Source: Candidatus Woesearchaeota archaeon (lineage in GTDB: Archaea; Nanobdellota; Nanobdellia; Woesearchaeales; UBA10216). Taken from it: 64,000 bases of DNA. The stretch covers positions 64,913 to 128,912 of the forward strand of contig JACPMZ010000010.1 of NCBI GenBank assembly GCA_016185705.1. Direction: 5' to 3'. Below are positions 43,860 through 52,281 of this stretch, piece after piece (the first letter of the stretch is position 1; each line of letters starts with the position of its first letter). The position numbers and the translations under genes were made by a program. The notes under the pieces are model-generated. The model saw nothing but the letters and a program-made list of their open reading frames with translations, was not told the origin of the DNA and searched no databases.

Positions 43860-44607
43860 TTTTGGTTTCCTGCTCTTTTGTTTGAGTTTTCTCCGTTTTG
43901 CCTTCGTGAGCTTTGCTTTCCTGCTCTTTGCCTTCTATGATGCTGTCGCCGCTTTTCTCAGCTGTGCTTGCATCATCGCTTTTGCCGGCTGTGCTTGCGC
44001 CTGCTTCACCGGCCTCTATTATTCTTATGGCGTCCGGCATTATTATTCCTGGCGGCAGGATTCTTACCTGTATTCCGATGACTCCTGATTTTAGTTTAGC
44101 TGATACGATTGCTTTGCTGACGTTCATTATTGCGGCGTCTCCGCATTTTTTCAGGTATCCGCCGAATATGCGCCAGGACTTTGCCCTTGCTCCGGGGAGT
44201 TTTCCTGAAAGCCTTATTTCCACTCCTTTTGCGCCGGCTGCCAAAACATCGCTCATTGTTCTGTGCATTATTCCTTTGAATCGGTTTGAGCCGAATCTTT
44301 CCAGTGCGTATGCTATGCGCTCTGCCACGATTTGCGAATCAAGGTCCGGGTGTTCTACTTCGCTTATTTCAACTTGCGGATTTTCAAGGCTGAACCTTTT
44401 CCTTAGTGTTTCTGTCAGCTGGCTTATGTTCTGGCCTTTTCTGCCGACTATGAGCCCCGGCCTTGAGGTGTGGATTACTATTTTTTCGCCGAGAGGTGTT
44501 CGCTGCAGCTCAGTGTAGCTGTGCCCGACGTTCTTTAATGTGCTGGATATGAATTCCTTGACTTGGAATTCCCGCTTCTTTTGCTTTACGAATTCTCGTT
44601 CTATCAT
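43822..44607 (-). CDS. rps3: Ribosomal protein uS3 with a long low-complexity tail
   Basis: 261 residues. The KH domain (IVIHTSRPGLIVGRKGQNISQLTE) and the C-terminal S3 domain (GVEIRLSGKLPGARAKSWRI) are normal. After about residue 205 it continues as a Gly/Ser/Glu/Lys-rich tail with TAGKSDDASTAEKSGD repeats and KEQESKAHEGKTEKTQ, likely disordered. ATGA overlap with uL22. Confidence 0.96.
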   Translation of the reverse strand: MIEREFVKQKKREFQVKEFISSTLKNVGHSYTELQRTPLGEKIVIHTSRPGLIVGRKGQNISQLTETLRKRFSLENPQVEISEVEHPDLDSQIVAERIAYALERFGSNRFKGIMHRTMSDVLAAGAKGVEIRLSGKLPGARAKSWRIFGGYLKKCGDAAIMNVSKAIVSAKLKSGVIGIQVRILPPGIIMPDAIRIIEAGEAGASTAGKSDDASTAEKSGDSIIEGKEQESKAHEGKTEKTQTKEQETKNESNEGIKQPEK

Positions 44608-45032
44608 TTTTTCTCGGCGACAACCACTTCTATGTGTGTCCTTTTTGCTATTCTGCCGCGCTTCCGTCCGTATTTGAACACGTTTGGGCCCTGCTTGGCG
44701 ACTATCGCTTTTATTGTGAGCTTGTTCATGTCAAGCCCTTTCTGGTTTGCGTTTGCATGCGCTGATTTGAGCAGCTTTAGGATGTATGCGCACGCTTTTA
44801 TCGGGTATCGCCCCGCTCCTATGCCCTTTTTGTGCCCTGTGCCGCCGCGGTTGAATCTTGTGTAAGGCACTGCCAGCTTTTTGTTGGTTACATCCTCCAG
44901 CATCCGTATTGCCTGGCTATATTTTCTGTTGCGGATGAATTTGCACACTTCCACTGATTGCTTTAATGAAATTGGCAGCGAGATTGCCTGCGCTTTTGCT
45001 GCTGCTGAATCTGCTGGAGTTGCGTATCTCAT
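44604..45032 (-). CDS. rpl22: Ribosomal protein uL22
   Basis: 142 residues. SLPISLKQSVEVCKFIRNR at the start, then PYTRFNRGGTGHKKGIGAGRYPIKACAYILKLL, archaeal/eukaryotic L22 (L17e-type). One base after the uS19 stop. Confidence 0.96.
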   Translation of the reverse strand: MRYATPADSAAAKAQAISLPISLKQSVEVCKFIRNRKYSQAIRMLEDVTNKKLAVPYTRFNRGGTGHKKGIGAGRYPIKACAYILKLLKSAHANANQKGLDMNKLTIKAIVAKQGPNVFKYGRKRGRIAKRTHIEVVVAEKK

Positions 45033-45033
45033 T

Positions 45034-45414
45034 TTATTTCACCGAGAGGCTTGCGCTGCTTCTTGTTGCGCCTATTCCTGGAGCGTGGTGGGTTACTTTC
45101 TTTCTTGTTGCTACAAACTCTCCGAGGTAGTGGCCAAGCATTTCCGGAATGATGTTTATGCGCACAAATTCCTTTCCGTTGTGTACGCCTGCTATTTTGC
45201 TTACCATTTCAGGCAGTATTATCATGTCGCGGCAGTGCGTTTTGATGTTTTTGTCGTCATTCCTGAAATTTTTGAGCAGTATTGCCTGTTGGGGTGTCAG
45301 GCCTCGCGTGAGGCTTCTTTTTTGTCTGGAGTTCAGCAAAGCTGCGAATTCCTTTATATTCAGCGCTTTGAGTTCTTCCAGCGTTTTTCCCCGAAATGTG
45401 AATTCTTTTTTCAT
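45034..45414 (-). CDS. rps19: Ribosomal protein uS19
   Basis: 126 residues. TFRGKTLEELKALNIKEFAALL and MVSKIAGVHNGKEFVRINIIPEMLGHYLGEF are diagnostic (S15e-type). ATGA overlap with uL2. Confidence 0.96.
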   Translation of the reverse strand: MKKEFTFRGKTLEELKALNIKEFAALLNSRQKRSLTRGLTPQQAILLKNFRNDDKNIKTHCRDMIILPEMVSKIAGVHNGKEFVRINIIPEMLGHYLGEFVATRKKVTHHAPGIGATRSSASLSVK

Positions 45415-46121
45415 TGCTTCCTTCCCTTTCCTCTTCCGGATTGTCTTGGCCTTATCATCCCTACTTTTGCTCCTGGCGGGGCGTGCTTTCTTGCTATGGT
45501 TGGCCTGCCTTTGTTGGTGCTGCTGCCTCCGAATGGGTGTGCTACCGCGTTCATTGACTGTGCGCTTGTGTGCGGATACAGCTTCCCCCGCGCAGCCCTC
45601 TTCTTTGACATTTCTCCTGCTTTCATAAACGGCTTTTCAGTTCTTCCGCCGCCTGCTATCACGCCAATCGTTGCGCGGCATTGCGGATGGAATGAGCGTT
45701 CCTTTTTTGACGGAAGCATGACCTTGACTTCCATGCGCTCTTTGCTGAGCACTCTTGCAAATCCCCCTGTTGTTCTGACGAATTTTCCGCCGTCGCCCGG
45801 CAGCGATTCTATATTGAATATCAGGGCTCCTTCCGGTATTTTGGAGAGTGGAAGCGTGTTCCCGTCCTTTAGCGGTGCGTTTTGTCCTGCGCTCACTTCA
45901 TCGCCAACGCGCATTCCGTAAGGCGCAATTCCGAGCAGGTGGTTTCCGTTGTAGTTGATTTTTGCTATTGGAGCTGAGTGGCCCTGGCTGTGCACTATGT
46001 CTGTTACTTTTCCTGTCATTTCTGCCAAAGCAGGATGCTTGACTTCTCCCACGTACCTGAAGCTTGGTGCCTTATAGATGCTTCCTTTTCCGCGCTTCTG
46101 GCTTGTGATGTTTTTTCCCAT
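45411..46121 (-). CDS. rpl2: Ribosomal protein uL2
   Basis: 236 residues. The conserved peptidyl-transferase-near loop is present (MNAVAHPFGGSSTNKGRPTI-like segment), with the basic N-terminus (GKNITSQKRGKGS). A 76-base gap separates it from uL23, the largest in the upper part of this operon; nothing is seen in it. Confidence 0.97.
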   Translation of the reverse strand: MGKNITSQKRGKGSIYKAPSFRYVGEVKHPALAEMTGKVTDIVHSQGHSAPIAKINYNGNHLLGIAPYGMRVGDEVSAGQNAPLKDGNTLPLSKIPEGALIFNIESLPGDGGKFVRTTGGFARVLSKERMEVKVMLPSKKERSFHPQCRATIGVIAGGGRTEKPFMKAGEMSKKRAARGKLYPHTSAQSMNAVAHPFGGSSTNKGRPTIARKHAPPGAKVGMIRPRQSGRGKGRKQ

Positions 46122-46197
46122 TTTTTCTACGTCCGGATTTTTGTAGTTGCTCGCTTCTCACAGTTATTTTCTTTGTTGTTAACTGATATCCATGCCG

Positions 46198-46455
46198 CTA
46201 TATCAGACCGAGCTGTGTTGCCACGTTTATTGCCGGCGTTTCCTTGCTTATTTTTACGTACGCCTTTTTTTTGCCCTGGTTGATGAATGTGTTTACCGAT
46301 TCCACTCTGACTTTGAACATGGATTCCACTTCCTTTTTTATGTCTGCTTTTGTTGAGCTTGTATCCACTACAAATATCAGCTTGTTTTCTGTTTCCATCA
46401 GCTTTATCCCTTTTTCAGTTGAGACAGGATACCTTATTGTTTTCATTTTAGTCAC
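46198..46455 (-). CDS. rpl23: Ribosomal protein uL23
   Basis: 85 residues. IRYPVSTEKGIKLMETENKLIFVVDTSSTKADIKKEVES is the uL23 core. It sits at the tunnel exit where SRP docks. ATGA overlap with uL4. Confidence 0.95.
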   Translation of the reverse strand: MTKMKTIRYPVSTEKGIKLMETENKLIFVVDTSSTKADIKKEVESMFKVRVESVNTFINQGKKKAYVKISKETPAINVATQLGLI

Positions 46456-47258
46456 ATGAATAATTTTTCTGCCTGCATCTTTTTTAGTGATGACGCGGCA
46501 AACAGCGTTAGCCGGCCTGCCAGCGCTCCTGGCGCAAGCTGCTCTGCGTTCAGCTTGGCTACTTCTTCAACCTCTATTCCGGGGATGTTTGCAGCCGATT
46601 TTTGCAGGACGCAGTGTTCAGGCACTACAATGAGTAATCCGATTTTCCTCTTGTATTTTCTGCCTCGTGTCTTGCCTCTGCCTGCCCTGATTGTTTTTTT
46701 GCTTGTTCTGCTCAGTTCATGGCTGAATCCGAGTTTTTCAAGCGTCTGTTTTACTGATTTTGTTTTTTCTATTGACAGTATTGAGTCATTGACGGCAAAT
46801 GGGTACCCGTCCGGCAGCATGTGGCCCCGGCTGCTGACGTATTCTTTTTGCATGGTTGCTGCCAAGGCGCTTCGCATTGCCTTGTTGTTTTCTTTTTTGT
46901 TGATTTTTTTGGCGAGGATTTTGTGCGGTTTTGGCGGATGGGCCCGCCTTCCCTTTACTGTGCCTGGCGCAAACGCTCCCTGGAAGTTTATTTGCGTTCC
47001 TCTTCTTGACATTACTTTTCTTGGAACTCTTGAAATTCCTCTGCCGTATGAGCCGCGGTAGTCGCGCCTTCTTCTTGAAACCTGTGCTGAGCTTCTTGTT
47101 CCTGCCTGCAGGTTTGCGCCGTACGGCTGCCTGCTGCTCAGCTGCAGCGCGATGACGCTTCTCGCTATCAGCGTTTTGCTGACTGGCTCATCAAATTGCG
47201 CTGGAAGCTGCACTTTTCCTTCCGGATTCTTTTCCAGGCTGTATAGTTCGAGTTTCAT
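46452..47258 (-). CDS. rpl4: Ribosomal protein uL4
   Basis: Start at 47258 (MKLELYSLEKNPEGKVQLPA), ATGA-coupled to uL3; the longer track ORF extends into uL3 in the wrong frame. 268 residues, with the tunnel loop (RGSYGRGISRVPRKVMSRRG) and GRGKTRGRKYKRKIGLL segments. Confidence 0.96.
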   Translation of the reverse strand: MKLELYSLEKNPEGKVQLPAQFDEPVSKTLIARSVIALQLSSRQPYGANLQAGTRSSAQVSRRRRDYRGSYGRGISRVPRKVMSRRGTQINFQGAFAPGTVKGRRAHPPKPHKILAKKINKKENNKAMRSALAATMQKEYVSSRGHMLPDGYPFAVNDSILSIEKTKSVKQTLEKLGFSHELSRTSKKTIRAGRGKTRGRKYKRKIGLLIVVPEHCVLQKSAANIPGIEVEEVAKLNAEQLAPGALAGRLTLFAASSLKKMQAEKLFM

Positions 47259-48223
47259 CCTTGTGGTGAATGCTGGCTTATGTATTCTATTGAGGGCGCT
47301 TGTGCCGGTATTCTGTGGTTTGGGTGGAAAGCATTGACCATTCTTATGAGCCGTTTTGCTGGCCCGGGTATTGAGCCCTTGAGTATGACATATTGGTTTT
47401 TTATGTTCCCGTAATTTACGAATCCGCCTTTTACGTTTATTTCTTCCGGCTTCTCGCCTATTCTGAGAAGCCACTTGTTCTTGTCAAGCCGGTTGTGGAA
47501 GCCCATTCTGCCTGCATGCGCCACTGTCCATGACCTGTTGCCCATCCATGGGCCTACGTTTCCCGGCGCTCGCCTGCCTTTTTCTGATTTTGCCTTTTTT
47601 AATGAGATTCCGAATCTTTTGACTGGGCCTTGCGTTCCTTTTGCTTTGGTAACTGCGAATATGTCCAGCTGCTGCCCTTCCTTGAAAACTTCTTTAATGC
47701 TTATTTCTTTGTCAAGAATTGATTTTGCGAATGCCAGTTTTTCCGCTGCGTCCTTTCCGCCTATTGCCAGCTCAAATATTTCCGGCTTTTTTTTGTGCAT
47801 GCCTGCGAGCTGCGGCTGCGTGTAAACATTTATTCTGACATCGTCAAATTCTTTTTCCTCAGCGCTTTTTTCCTTTTTTGGCAGCATGATTTTCCTTGCC
47901 AGATTTTTGTCTTTTGAGGTAAAAATTTCAGAGGCAACTTTCCGTCCATAGTCAGTGGATTTGTAAAGCCGGATGCTTGCAACCTTGAGAGGCGGGCATT
48001 CGAGGATTGTTACTGGCAGGGTTACTGATTTGCCTTTGGTGAGGGAATGCTGCCTGTTGTCCGCGATAATGATGTGTGTCATGCCTGCTTTGTATCCTGC
48101 GAATCCTGCAAGCTTTTGTTCAGTCAGCTGAACATAATGCTTTATCCTGCTGTACGGCCTTTTGGCGTGCTTTCTGGGCCAGTATGCTAAGCTTCCTTTT
48201 CTTGGTCTTCTTACGGTTGGCAT
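47255..48223 (-). CDS. rpl3: Ribosomal protein uL3
   Basis: 322 residues, first gene of the S10-spc superoperon. RRPRKGSLAYWPRKHAKRP at the start and GNVGPWMGNRSWTVAHAGRMGFHNRL in the rRNA-binding loop are diagnostic. Candidate promoter ATGCAATAAAAGGC about 55 bases upstream. Confidence 0.97.
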   Translation of the reverse strand: MPTVRRPRKGSLAYWPRKHAKRPYSRIKHYVQLTEQKLAGFAGYKAGMTHIIIADNRQHSLTKGKSVTLPVTILECPPLKVASIRLYKSTDYGRKVASEIFTSKDKNLARKIMLPKKEKSAEEKEFDDVRINVYTQPQLAGMHKKKPEIFELAIGGKDAAEKLAFAKSILDKEISIKEVFKEGQQLDIFAVTKAKGTQGPVKRFGISLKKAKSEKGRRAPGNVGPWMGNRSWTVAHAGRMGFHNRLDKNKWLLRIGEKPEEINVKGGFVNYGNIKNQYVILKGSIPGPAKRLIRMVNAFHPNHRIPAQAPSIEYISQHSPQG

Positions 48224-48272
48224 TTCAAATCACTGCACTGCTGCTGGTAGCTACTGCTTCAAACAGCGCAAA

Positions 48273-48286
48273 AGCCTTTTATTGCA
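48273..48286 (-). promoter_or_regulatory. Candidate promoter of the ribosomal superoperon
   Basis: ATGCAATAAAAGGC on the minus strand, predicted to give a leader of about 30 bases before the uL3 ATG. TCTATTAAAGG just upstream is an alternative. Confidence 0.4.
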
Positions 48287-48458
48287 TACCTTTAATAGAA
48301 CCAGAGCTGTGATGCTCAGTACTGAAAAGGCATGCTTTTCAGGCAATAACTGTCAGCACTTGCGTGCTTCTCATCCCGTGAAATTGGGGGTATTTATAAA
48401 GGTTGCTGTGCGGCGATTGAAAAGTTGTGCTCACTCTGCCATTTCCATGCCCTGCTTC

Positions 48459-48505
48459 CCGGCTTTCACACTCCCTTATCTTGATAGGGAGGGTGAAAGC
48501 TGGGA
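48459..48505. repeat. Long CTCCCTT-type hairpin upstream of uL3
   Basis: CCCGGCTTTCAC.CTCCCTTATC pairs with GATAGGGAG.GTGAAAGCTGGG around a loop of two bases. The stem of more than 20 bp is the best-formed member of the family in the window. Confidence 0.7.
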
Positions 48506-48540
48506 AGGGTGGTGTGCAACGGATAAAATCAGCGGACTTG

Positions 48541-48580
48541 TCAAGAACACCCCGGGCTAAAGCCCGGGGCGTGTTCTTGA
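48541..48580. repeat. GC-rich hairpin TCAAGAACA-CCCCGGGCT
   Basis: TCAAGAACACCCCGGGCT and AGCCCGGGGCGTGTTCTTGA form an 18-bp stem with a two-base bulge and an AA loop. Very stable in RNA; it may end the transcript of the convergent or upstream gene or belong to a mobile repeat. Confidence 0.65.
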
Positions 48581-48586
48581 GCATGC

Positions 48587-48647
48587 TCAGAAACGCTGGC
48601 AGCTTACCACCTGCTGAAGCAAATGGTTTGCGCTCCAGCGTTTCTGA
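48587..48647. other. Three-way-junction-like structured element
   Basis: TCAGAAACGCTGG (13 bp) pairs perfectly with CCAGCGTTTCTGA. Between these, CAGC...GCTG and GCAAA.TGG.TTTGC form two inner hairpins. This could be a small structured RNA or the end of a mobile element; no ORF covers it. Confidence 0.5.
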
Positions 48648-48698
48648 CATATCAAGAAAACTCTCGCCCGCAGGGTGTAAGCCTGTCATGAAATCATG

Positions 48699-49418
48699 TT
48701 ATTTTTTCTTCATTTTTTTGGATAGAAAATAAACTGCTCCTGCTATTAAAATCCCCAAGACTGCAAAAATGGCTGTCGGCAGGCCTGTTTTTTCATCTGT
48801 GCAGTCAAAATCCTCTGCTCCGGTGCAGTCAGGGTCGCAGATTTGGTCGTATGCCCTGTCGCAGTAATTGTCTTCTGCCCCGGAAGCGCAGTCTGTTGAG
48901 CATGACAGGTAATTCTCGTTTTCATCGCAAACTCTGTTTCCGCACGTGCAATCATTTGGGCAGGTTTCCAGCGTTTCTGAGCCGTCGCATACGTTGTTTT
49001 CATTGCATGCTGAAAATCTGCTTAAGTCAGCTTCCAGCAGGACATCCTCATCCCGCAGTATTTGAAGTGTTTTCGCATTTGGGTGGTAGGGGAGCAGAAG
49101 GCTGATGGTTGTCTCGGTTGATTGGGCTGGAAGCTGGCTTGCAGTCTCTTTGCTTACAGGCAGCCCGTAAATGCTTTCCAGAATGATATTGAATTTTGTT
49201 TCAAAAAGGACTTTATTGCTGAATGACAGTATTCGCGCTGTGTATTCTCCGGAGGCAGAAGGCGGGGTAGGGGCTGCCTCTGCCAGTAAAACGTCGTTTA
49301 AAGCAAGCTCGCCGTTGTTGTAATTAATGCTTGCTGAATAAGAGAGTGATTCTGCCGATGCTGATTGCATAAGTATTAGCACAGCAGTGAATGCAAAAAC
49401 AAATTTTAATTTTTCCAT
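48699..49418 (-). CDS. Secreted Cys-rich protein with C-terminal anchor
   Basis: 239 residues: signal peptide (FVFAFTAVLILMQSASA), a beta-rich region, then Cys repeats of the type NNVCDGSETLETCPNDC, CGNRVCDENENYLSCSTDC and DNYCDRAYDQICDPDC (common in surface proteins of DPANN archaea), and a C-terminal span (AIFAVLGILIAGAVYFL) followed by KKMKKK. Probably displayed on the cell surface. It has a TATA-like ACTTTAAAG about 26 bases before the ATG. Confidence 0.82.
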   Translation of the reverse strand: MEKLKFVFAFTAVLILMQSASAESLSYSASINYNNGELALNDVLLAEAAPTPPSASGEYTARILSFSNKVLFETKFNIILESIYGLPVSKETASQLPAQSTETTISLLLPYHPNAKTLQILRDEDVLLEADLSRFSACNENNVCDGSETLETCPNDCTCGNRVCDENENYLSCSTDCASGAEDNYCDRAYDQICDPDCTGAEDFDCTDEKTGLPTAIFAVLGILIAGAVYFLSKKMKKK

Positions 49419-49472
49419 CCCAATGCCCTCTGCTTTTTTTCTTTAAAGTTTGCCATTTTATTTAATAGTTTT

Positions 49473-50864
49473 CTACCATGCACGTCTCATGAAAAAGTGT
49501 CCTCTTCTCGCTCCCCACGAATCGTCCGGCTCTGAAGGGTACTTTTCCAGCTTGCGGCTTATCTCTCTCTCGTTGACAGGCCCGAAATCATTGTCAAACG
49601 TGTAGTGGTCCTGCATGATTGAGGTTATTGTGGGCCTTATGTTTTTGTAGGCGTAGGCGCAGCCGCCGTCACTCCAGTCATGCCCGTCCGGGAAGTATCC
49701 CAGCTCAGGGAAAGTTGGCTCAGGGTGCTTGTAGTATGTTGTGCCCGGCACATCCGGAATTCCGGTGACATAGTCTGTGCCCCGGATGCCTGCCAAATCT
49801 CCCCATTTCTCCTGTGCATTTTCAAGGTCTGGCGCGCAGTTTGGCATGTCAAACCTTTCTGTTCTGTCGCCTGAGTTGTATTCAACGTATTCGTCTGCCA
49901 GGCCGCCGATTGCGTGCCCCAGTTCGTGCAGCAGGGTTCTGCCGAGGTACTCTGGCCCTTCAAGTGGGTTTTGCAGTGATAAATATACAATGCCTCCGCT
50001 GGCGTCCTGCACAGGCCATTTTGCGTGCGACCTGAACAGCTGCGATGAGAGCACCACTACTGTGTCTCGCTCACACATCCTTACAAATCTCTCGTAGTCA
50101 TCTGCTTCCGGAACATTTAGCATAATGTCCCCGAAGCCGGAAGGAGTTTCATAGTGCCTGTAATCAGGGGCCATGACCATCCAGACGTTAAACTTGTCTT
50201 TATTCTCCTTGAACGGGCTTATGCTGAACACTCCAAGCTTGAGCTGCGACTTGCTGTCAAAATCCATGAAGAGGTTTACAGTCTGCTTCAGGTGCTCATA
50301 ATCCTGAAAGCCATGCCCCACAAATACTATGTCATGCTTGTTTGCAGGGTCTCCTTTGATTACAACTTCCCTGCACAGAGATTTTGCCACGCATCTGTGC
50401 ACGTTGAGGTTGCATGCCATGCCCTCGCCGCAATCATTATCAGAGCAGCACTCGTACTGCTGGCATGCGTTGTCTTTGGCAAACCCGCATCCGCATTCCA
50501 GCGGAACGCATACTGAGTTTTCGCATTTCTGCTCTGATGCGCATGCAGAATCATCTTTGCATCCTGGCACAAATTCTGCTGTTACTGTTTTTGAGCGCTC
50601 CATTGAAACCCTGCATACTTCACCGGTTCCTTGGCATGGGTCCTTCCACCCTGAAAATGTCCATCCGTCATCCGGAGTTGCCTTAAGCTCAATTTCTTCA
50701 TTGACCTCGTATTCGGCAGTGCACTGTGATGCACCGCCAGATGCGGCCATTCCTGTAAATTCAGTGCCGTACAGCAGCCCGAAAACCAGGATTAGCAATA
50801 GAACTGGCGTTGTGACATTCGCAATCCACTTTTCCATTTTGCCTGCCATTTTTTTAGTTACCAT
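49473..50864 (-). CDS. Anchored M64-like zinc metalloprotease with C-terminal tag
   Basis: About 463 residues from the ATG at 50864 (GAGG 8 bases upstream); the track begins at 50903. N-terminal anchor (VTTPVLLLILVFGLLYGTEF), a beta repeat of the InlB-B type (ELKATPDDGWTFSGW...TVTAEF), Cys-rich modules, then the peptidase: LLHELGHAIGGLADEY gives HExxH plus the DEY that marks family M64 (IgA-peptidase-like). It ends DDSWGARRGHFFMRRAW, nearly the same as the end of the upstream gene product. Likely a surface protease acting on external protein. Confidence 0.88.
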   Translation of the reverse strand: MVTKKMAGKMEKWIANVTTPVLLLILVFGLLYGTEFTGMAASGGASQCTAEYEVNEEIELKATPDDGWTFSGWKDPCQGTGEVCRVSMERSKTVTAEFVPGCKDDSACASEQKCENSVCVPLECGCGFAKDNACQQYECCSDNDCGEGMACNLNVHRCVAKSLCREVVIKGDPANKHDIVFVGHGFQDYEHLKQTVNLFMDFDSKSQLKLGVFSISPFKENKDKFNVWMVMAPDYRHYETPSGFGDIMLNVPEADDYERFVRMCERDTVVVLSSQLFRSHAKWPVQDASGGIVYLSLQNPLEGPEYLGRTLLHELGHAIGGLADEYVEYNSGDRTERFDMPNCAPDLENAQEKWGDLAGIRGTDYVTGIPDVPGTTYYKHPEPTFPELGYFPDGHDWSDGGCAYAYKNIRPTITSIMQDHYTFDNDFGPVNEREISRKLEKYPSEPDDSWGARRGHFFMRRAW

Positions 50865-52246
50865 GAGTGCCTCATGAAAAACCGTCCTCTTCTCGCCCCC
50901 CAAGAATCGTCATCAGGTCCGCAGATTATTCTGCCGTCGTCAGCAGTCACTTTTCCGGCTCCTATTACCTTTGTCGTGAGGTAGCTTGATGCAGATTCGT
51001 AGGGCCTGAATTTCAGCTGCAGCATCTGGGAAGTTTCCTGCGTTTCCTCAAATGTTACCCGTGAATTCACCCAGAAAAAGTCAACCTGGCCGCTTGACGC
51101 CTCTATGGGGCCGTCTGCAATGTTCCTGTGCTCCTCAATTTCATTTTCCCACCCTTCCAGAACCAGTTTCTTTTTCGGGCCATAATATTCAAGATCCCAC
51201 TTTTCCCAGTCTTTCCCCTCAATCGGAAGAATCTTCCATCTGCCTGAAGTTTTGCCGAATGCCCATGTGTTGTCAGCATTTAACTCCAGTATTGTGGTTG
51301 TGGCAAACTTAACCTCCCATTCGTAGGTCGCCAGACTTCCTTCCCGCCCTCCTTCCCGCCCCTTGAAAACAACGCCAGGAGCGTGGATTCCCCACTTCCC
51401 TACAAGGTTCAGCTCTGAGAATATTTCCTCTTCTTTTGGAGTGTAGGGGCCTGCTGCAAATCTCAGCCAGTCCTGTGCTGAATCCGGAGCTGCAGGGGGC
51501 TCTGCATCATAAACAGCCCATACGTAGTCCACATAATTTCTTGATTCCTCAACAGGACCGTCCACTGTTGTGTCAACACCTCCATAAGGCCAGCCGTGAA
51601 ACACTATTTTTTTCTCAAAATCAGCTCTTATGCCCCATTTCTCCCAGTCTGCATCAGATATTTGGCTGACTTCCCATGTGCCTTCATTTACGCCCCACGT
51701 CCATGTGCCATCGCTATGCAGGTTTAGCGCAAGATCAGTGGGAGTTGGCGCTGTTGTGTGCCCGCCTTTTTTGAAATAATGGGTAAGCTGGTAAGGCCTC
51801 CAGCCGCCAACATACTTCTCATCTATTGGCCCTTTTGGAAGTTTTCCCAGTTCAATCTTTTTTGGCTTGCCGGCTGGCTTGTCAGTTGTCTGGTTTGTAA
51901 CAATGAAATCATCTTCAGGCTCTCCCCCGGGGCTTACAAAACCCGGACCTGCTTCTGGCCTTACAAATCCGGGGCCTGTTGTGGGGCTTTCATAGCTTTC
52001 ATCGCTCTCTGGAGAATCCCAGCTTTCGTCTATCTTCGGAGCTATGTATCCTTCCCCCACAACAGGAGATTCGTAGCTGTCGTCAGATTTTGGAGAAACA
52101 TAGCTTTCATCCGATGCTGGCGATTTATAGCTGCCGTCGCTGGTAACAAATCCTTCCAGGTTTGGCTTAAAAACCAGAACAAGGGTTAAGATTGCTAAAG
52201 CAACCGCTGAACCTCTGATAATCCGCCTTTCGACTGAATTCGCCAT
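50858..52246 (-). CDS. Anchored surface protein with SP-repeats, two GTW-like domains and C-terminal tag
   Basis: About 462 residues from the ATG at 52246 (MANSVERRIIRGSAV); the track start at 52306 would overlap the upstream gene. N-terminal span (SAVALAILTLVLVF), then 10-11-residue repeats (SDESYVSPKSDDSYESP), then two copies of a domain of about 110 residues with the pattern DGTWxxG...GTWxV..I...DWEKW......VDxxWV.Y. It ends DDSWGARRGRFFMRHSW. Its last codons carry the ribosome site of the next gene. I recognise no family for the domain. Confidence 0.78.
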   Translation of the reverse strand: MANSVERRIIRGSAVALAILTLVLVFKPNLEGFVTSDGSYKSPASDESYVSPKSDDSYESPVVGEGYIAPKIDESWDSPESDESYESPTTGPGFVRPEAGPGFVSPGGEPEDDFIVTNQTTDKPAGKPKKIELGKLPKGPIDEKYVGGWRPYQLTHYFKKGGHTTAPTPTDLALNLHSDGTWTWGVNEGTWEVSQISDADWEKWGIRADFEKKIVFHGWPYGGVDTTVDGPVEESRNYVDYVWAVYDAEPPAAPDSAQDWLRFAAGPYTPKEEEIFSELNLVGKWGIHAPGVVFKGREGGREGSLATYEWEVKFATTTILELNADNTWAFGKTSGRWKILPIEGKDWEKWDLEYYGPKKKLVLEGWENEIEEHRNIADGPIEASSGQVDFFWVNSRVTFEETQETSQMLQLKFRPYESASSYLTTKVIGAGKVTADDGRIICGPDDDSWGARRGRFFMRHSW

Positions 52247-52281
52247 TCTCTTTTTTCCAGTTAATTTGATTATCAGGCATT

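Noticed and set aside
46452-47474. 340-residue version of uL4
   Set aside because: Extension is antiphase uL3 sequence; the ATGA start at 47258 gives the normal protein.
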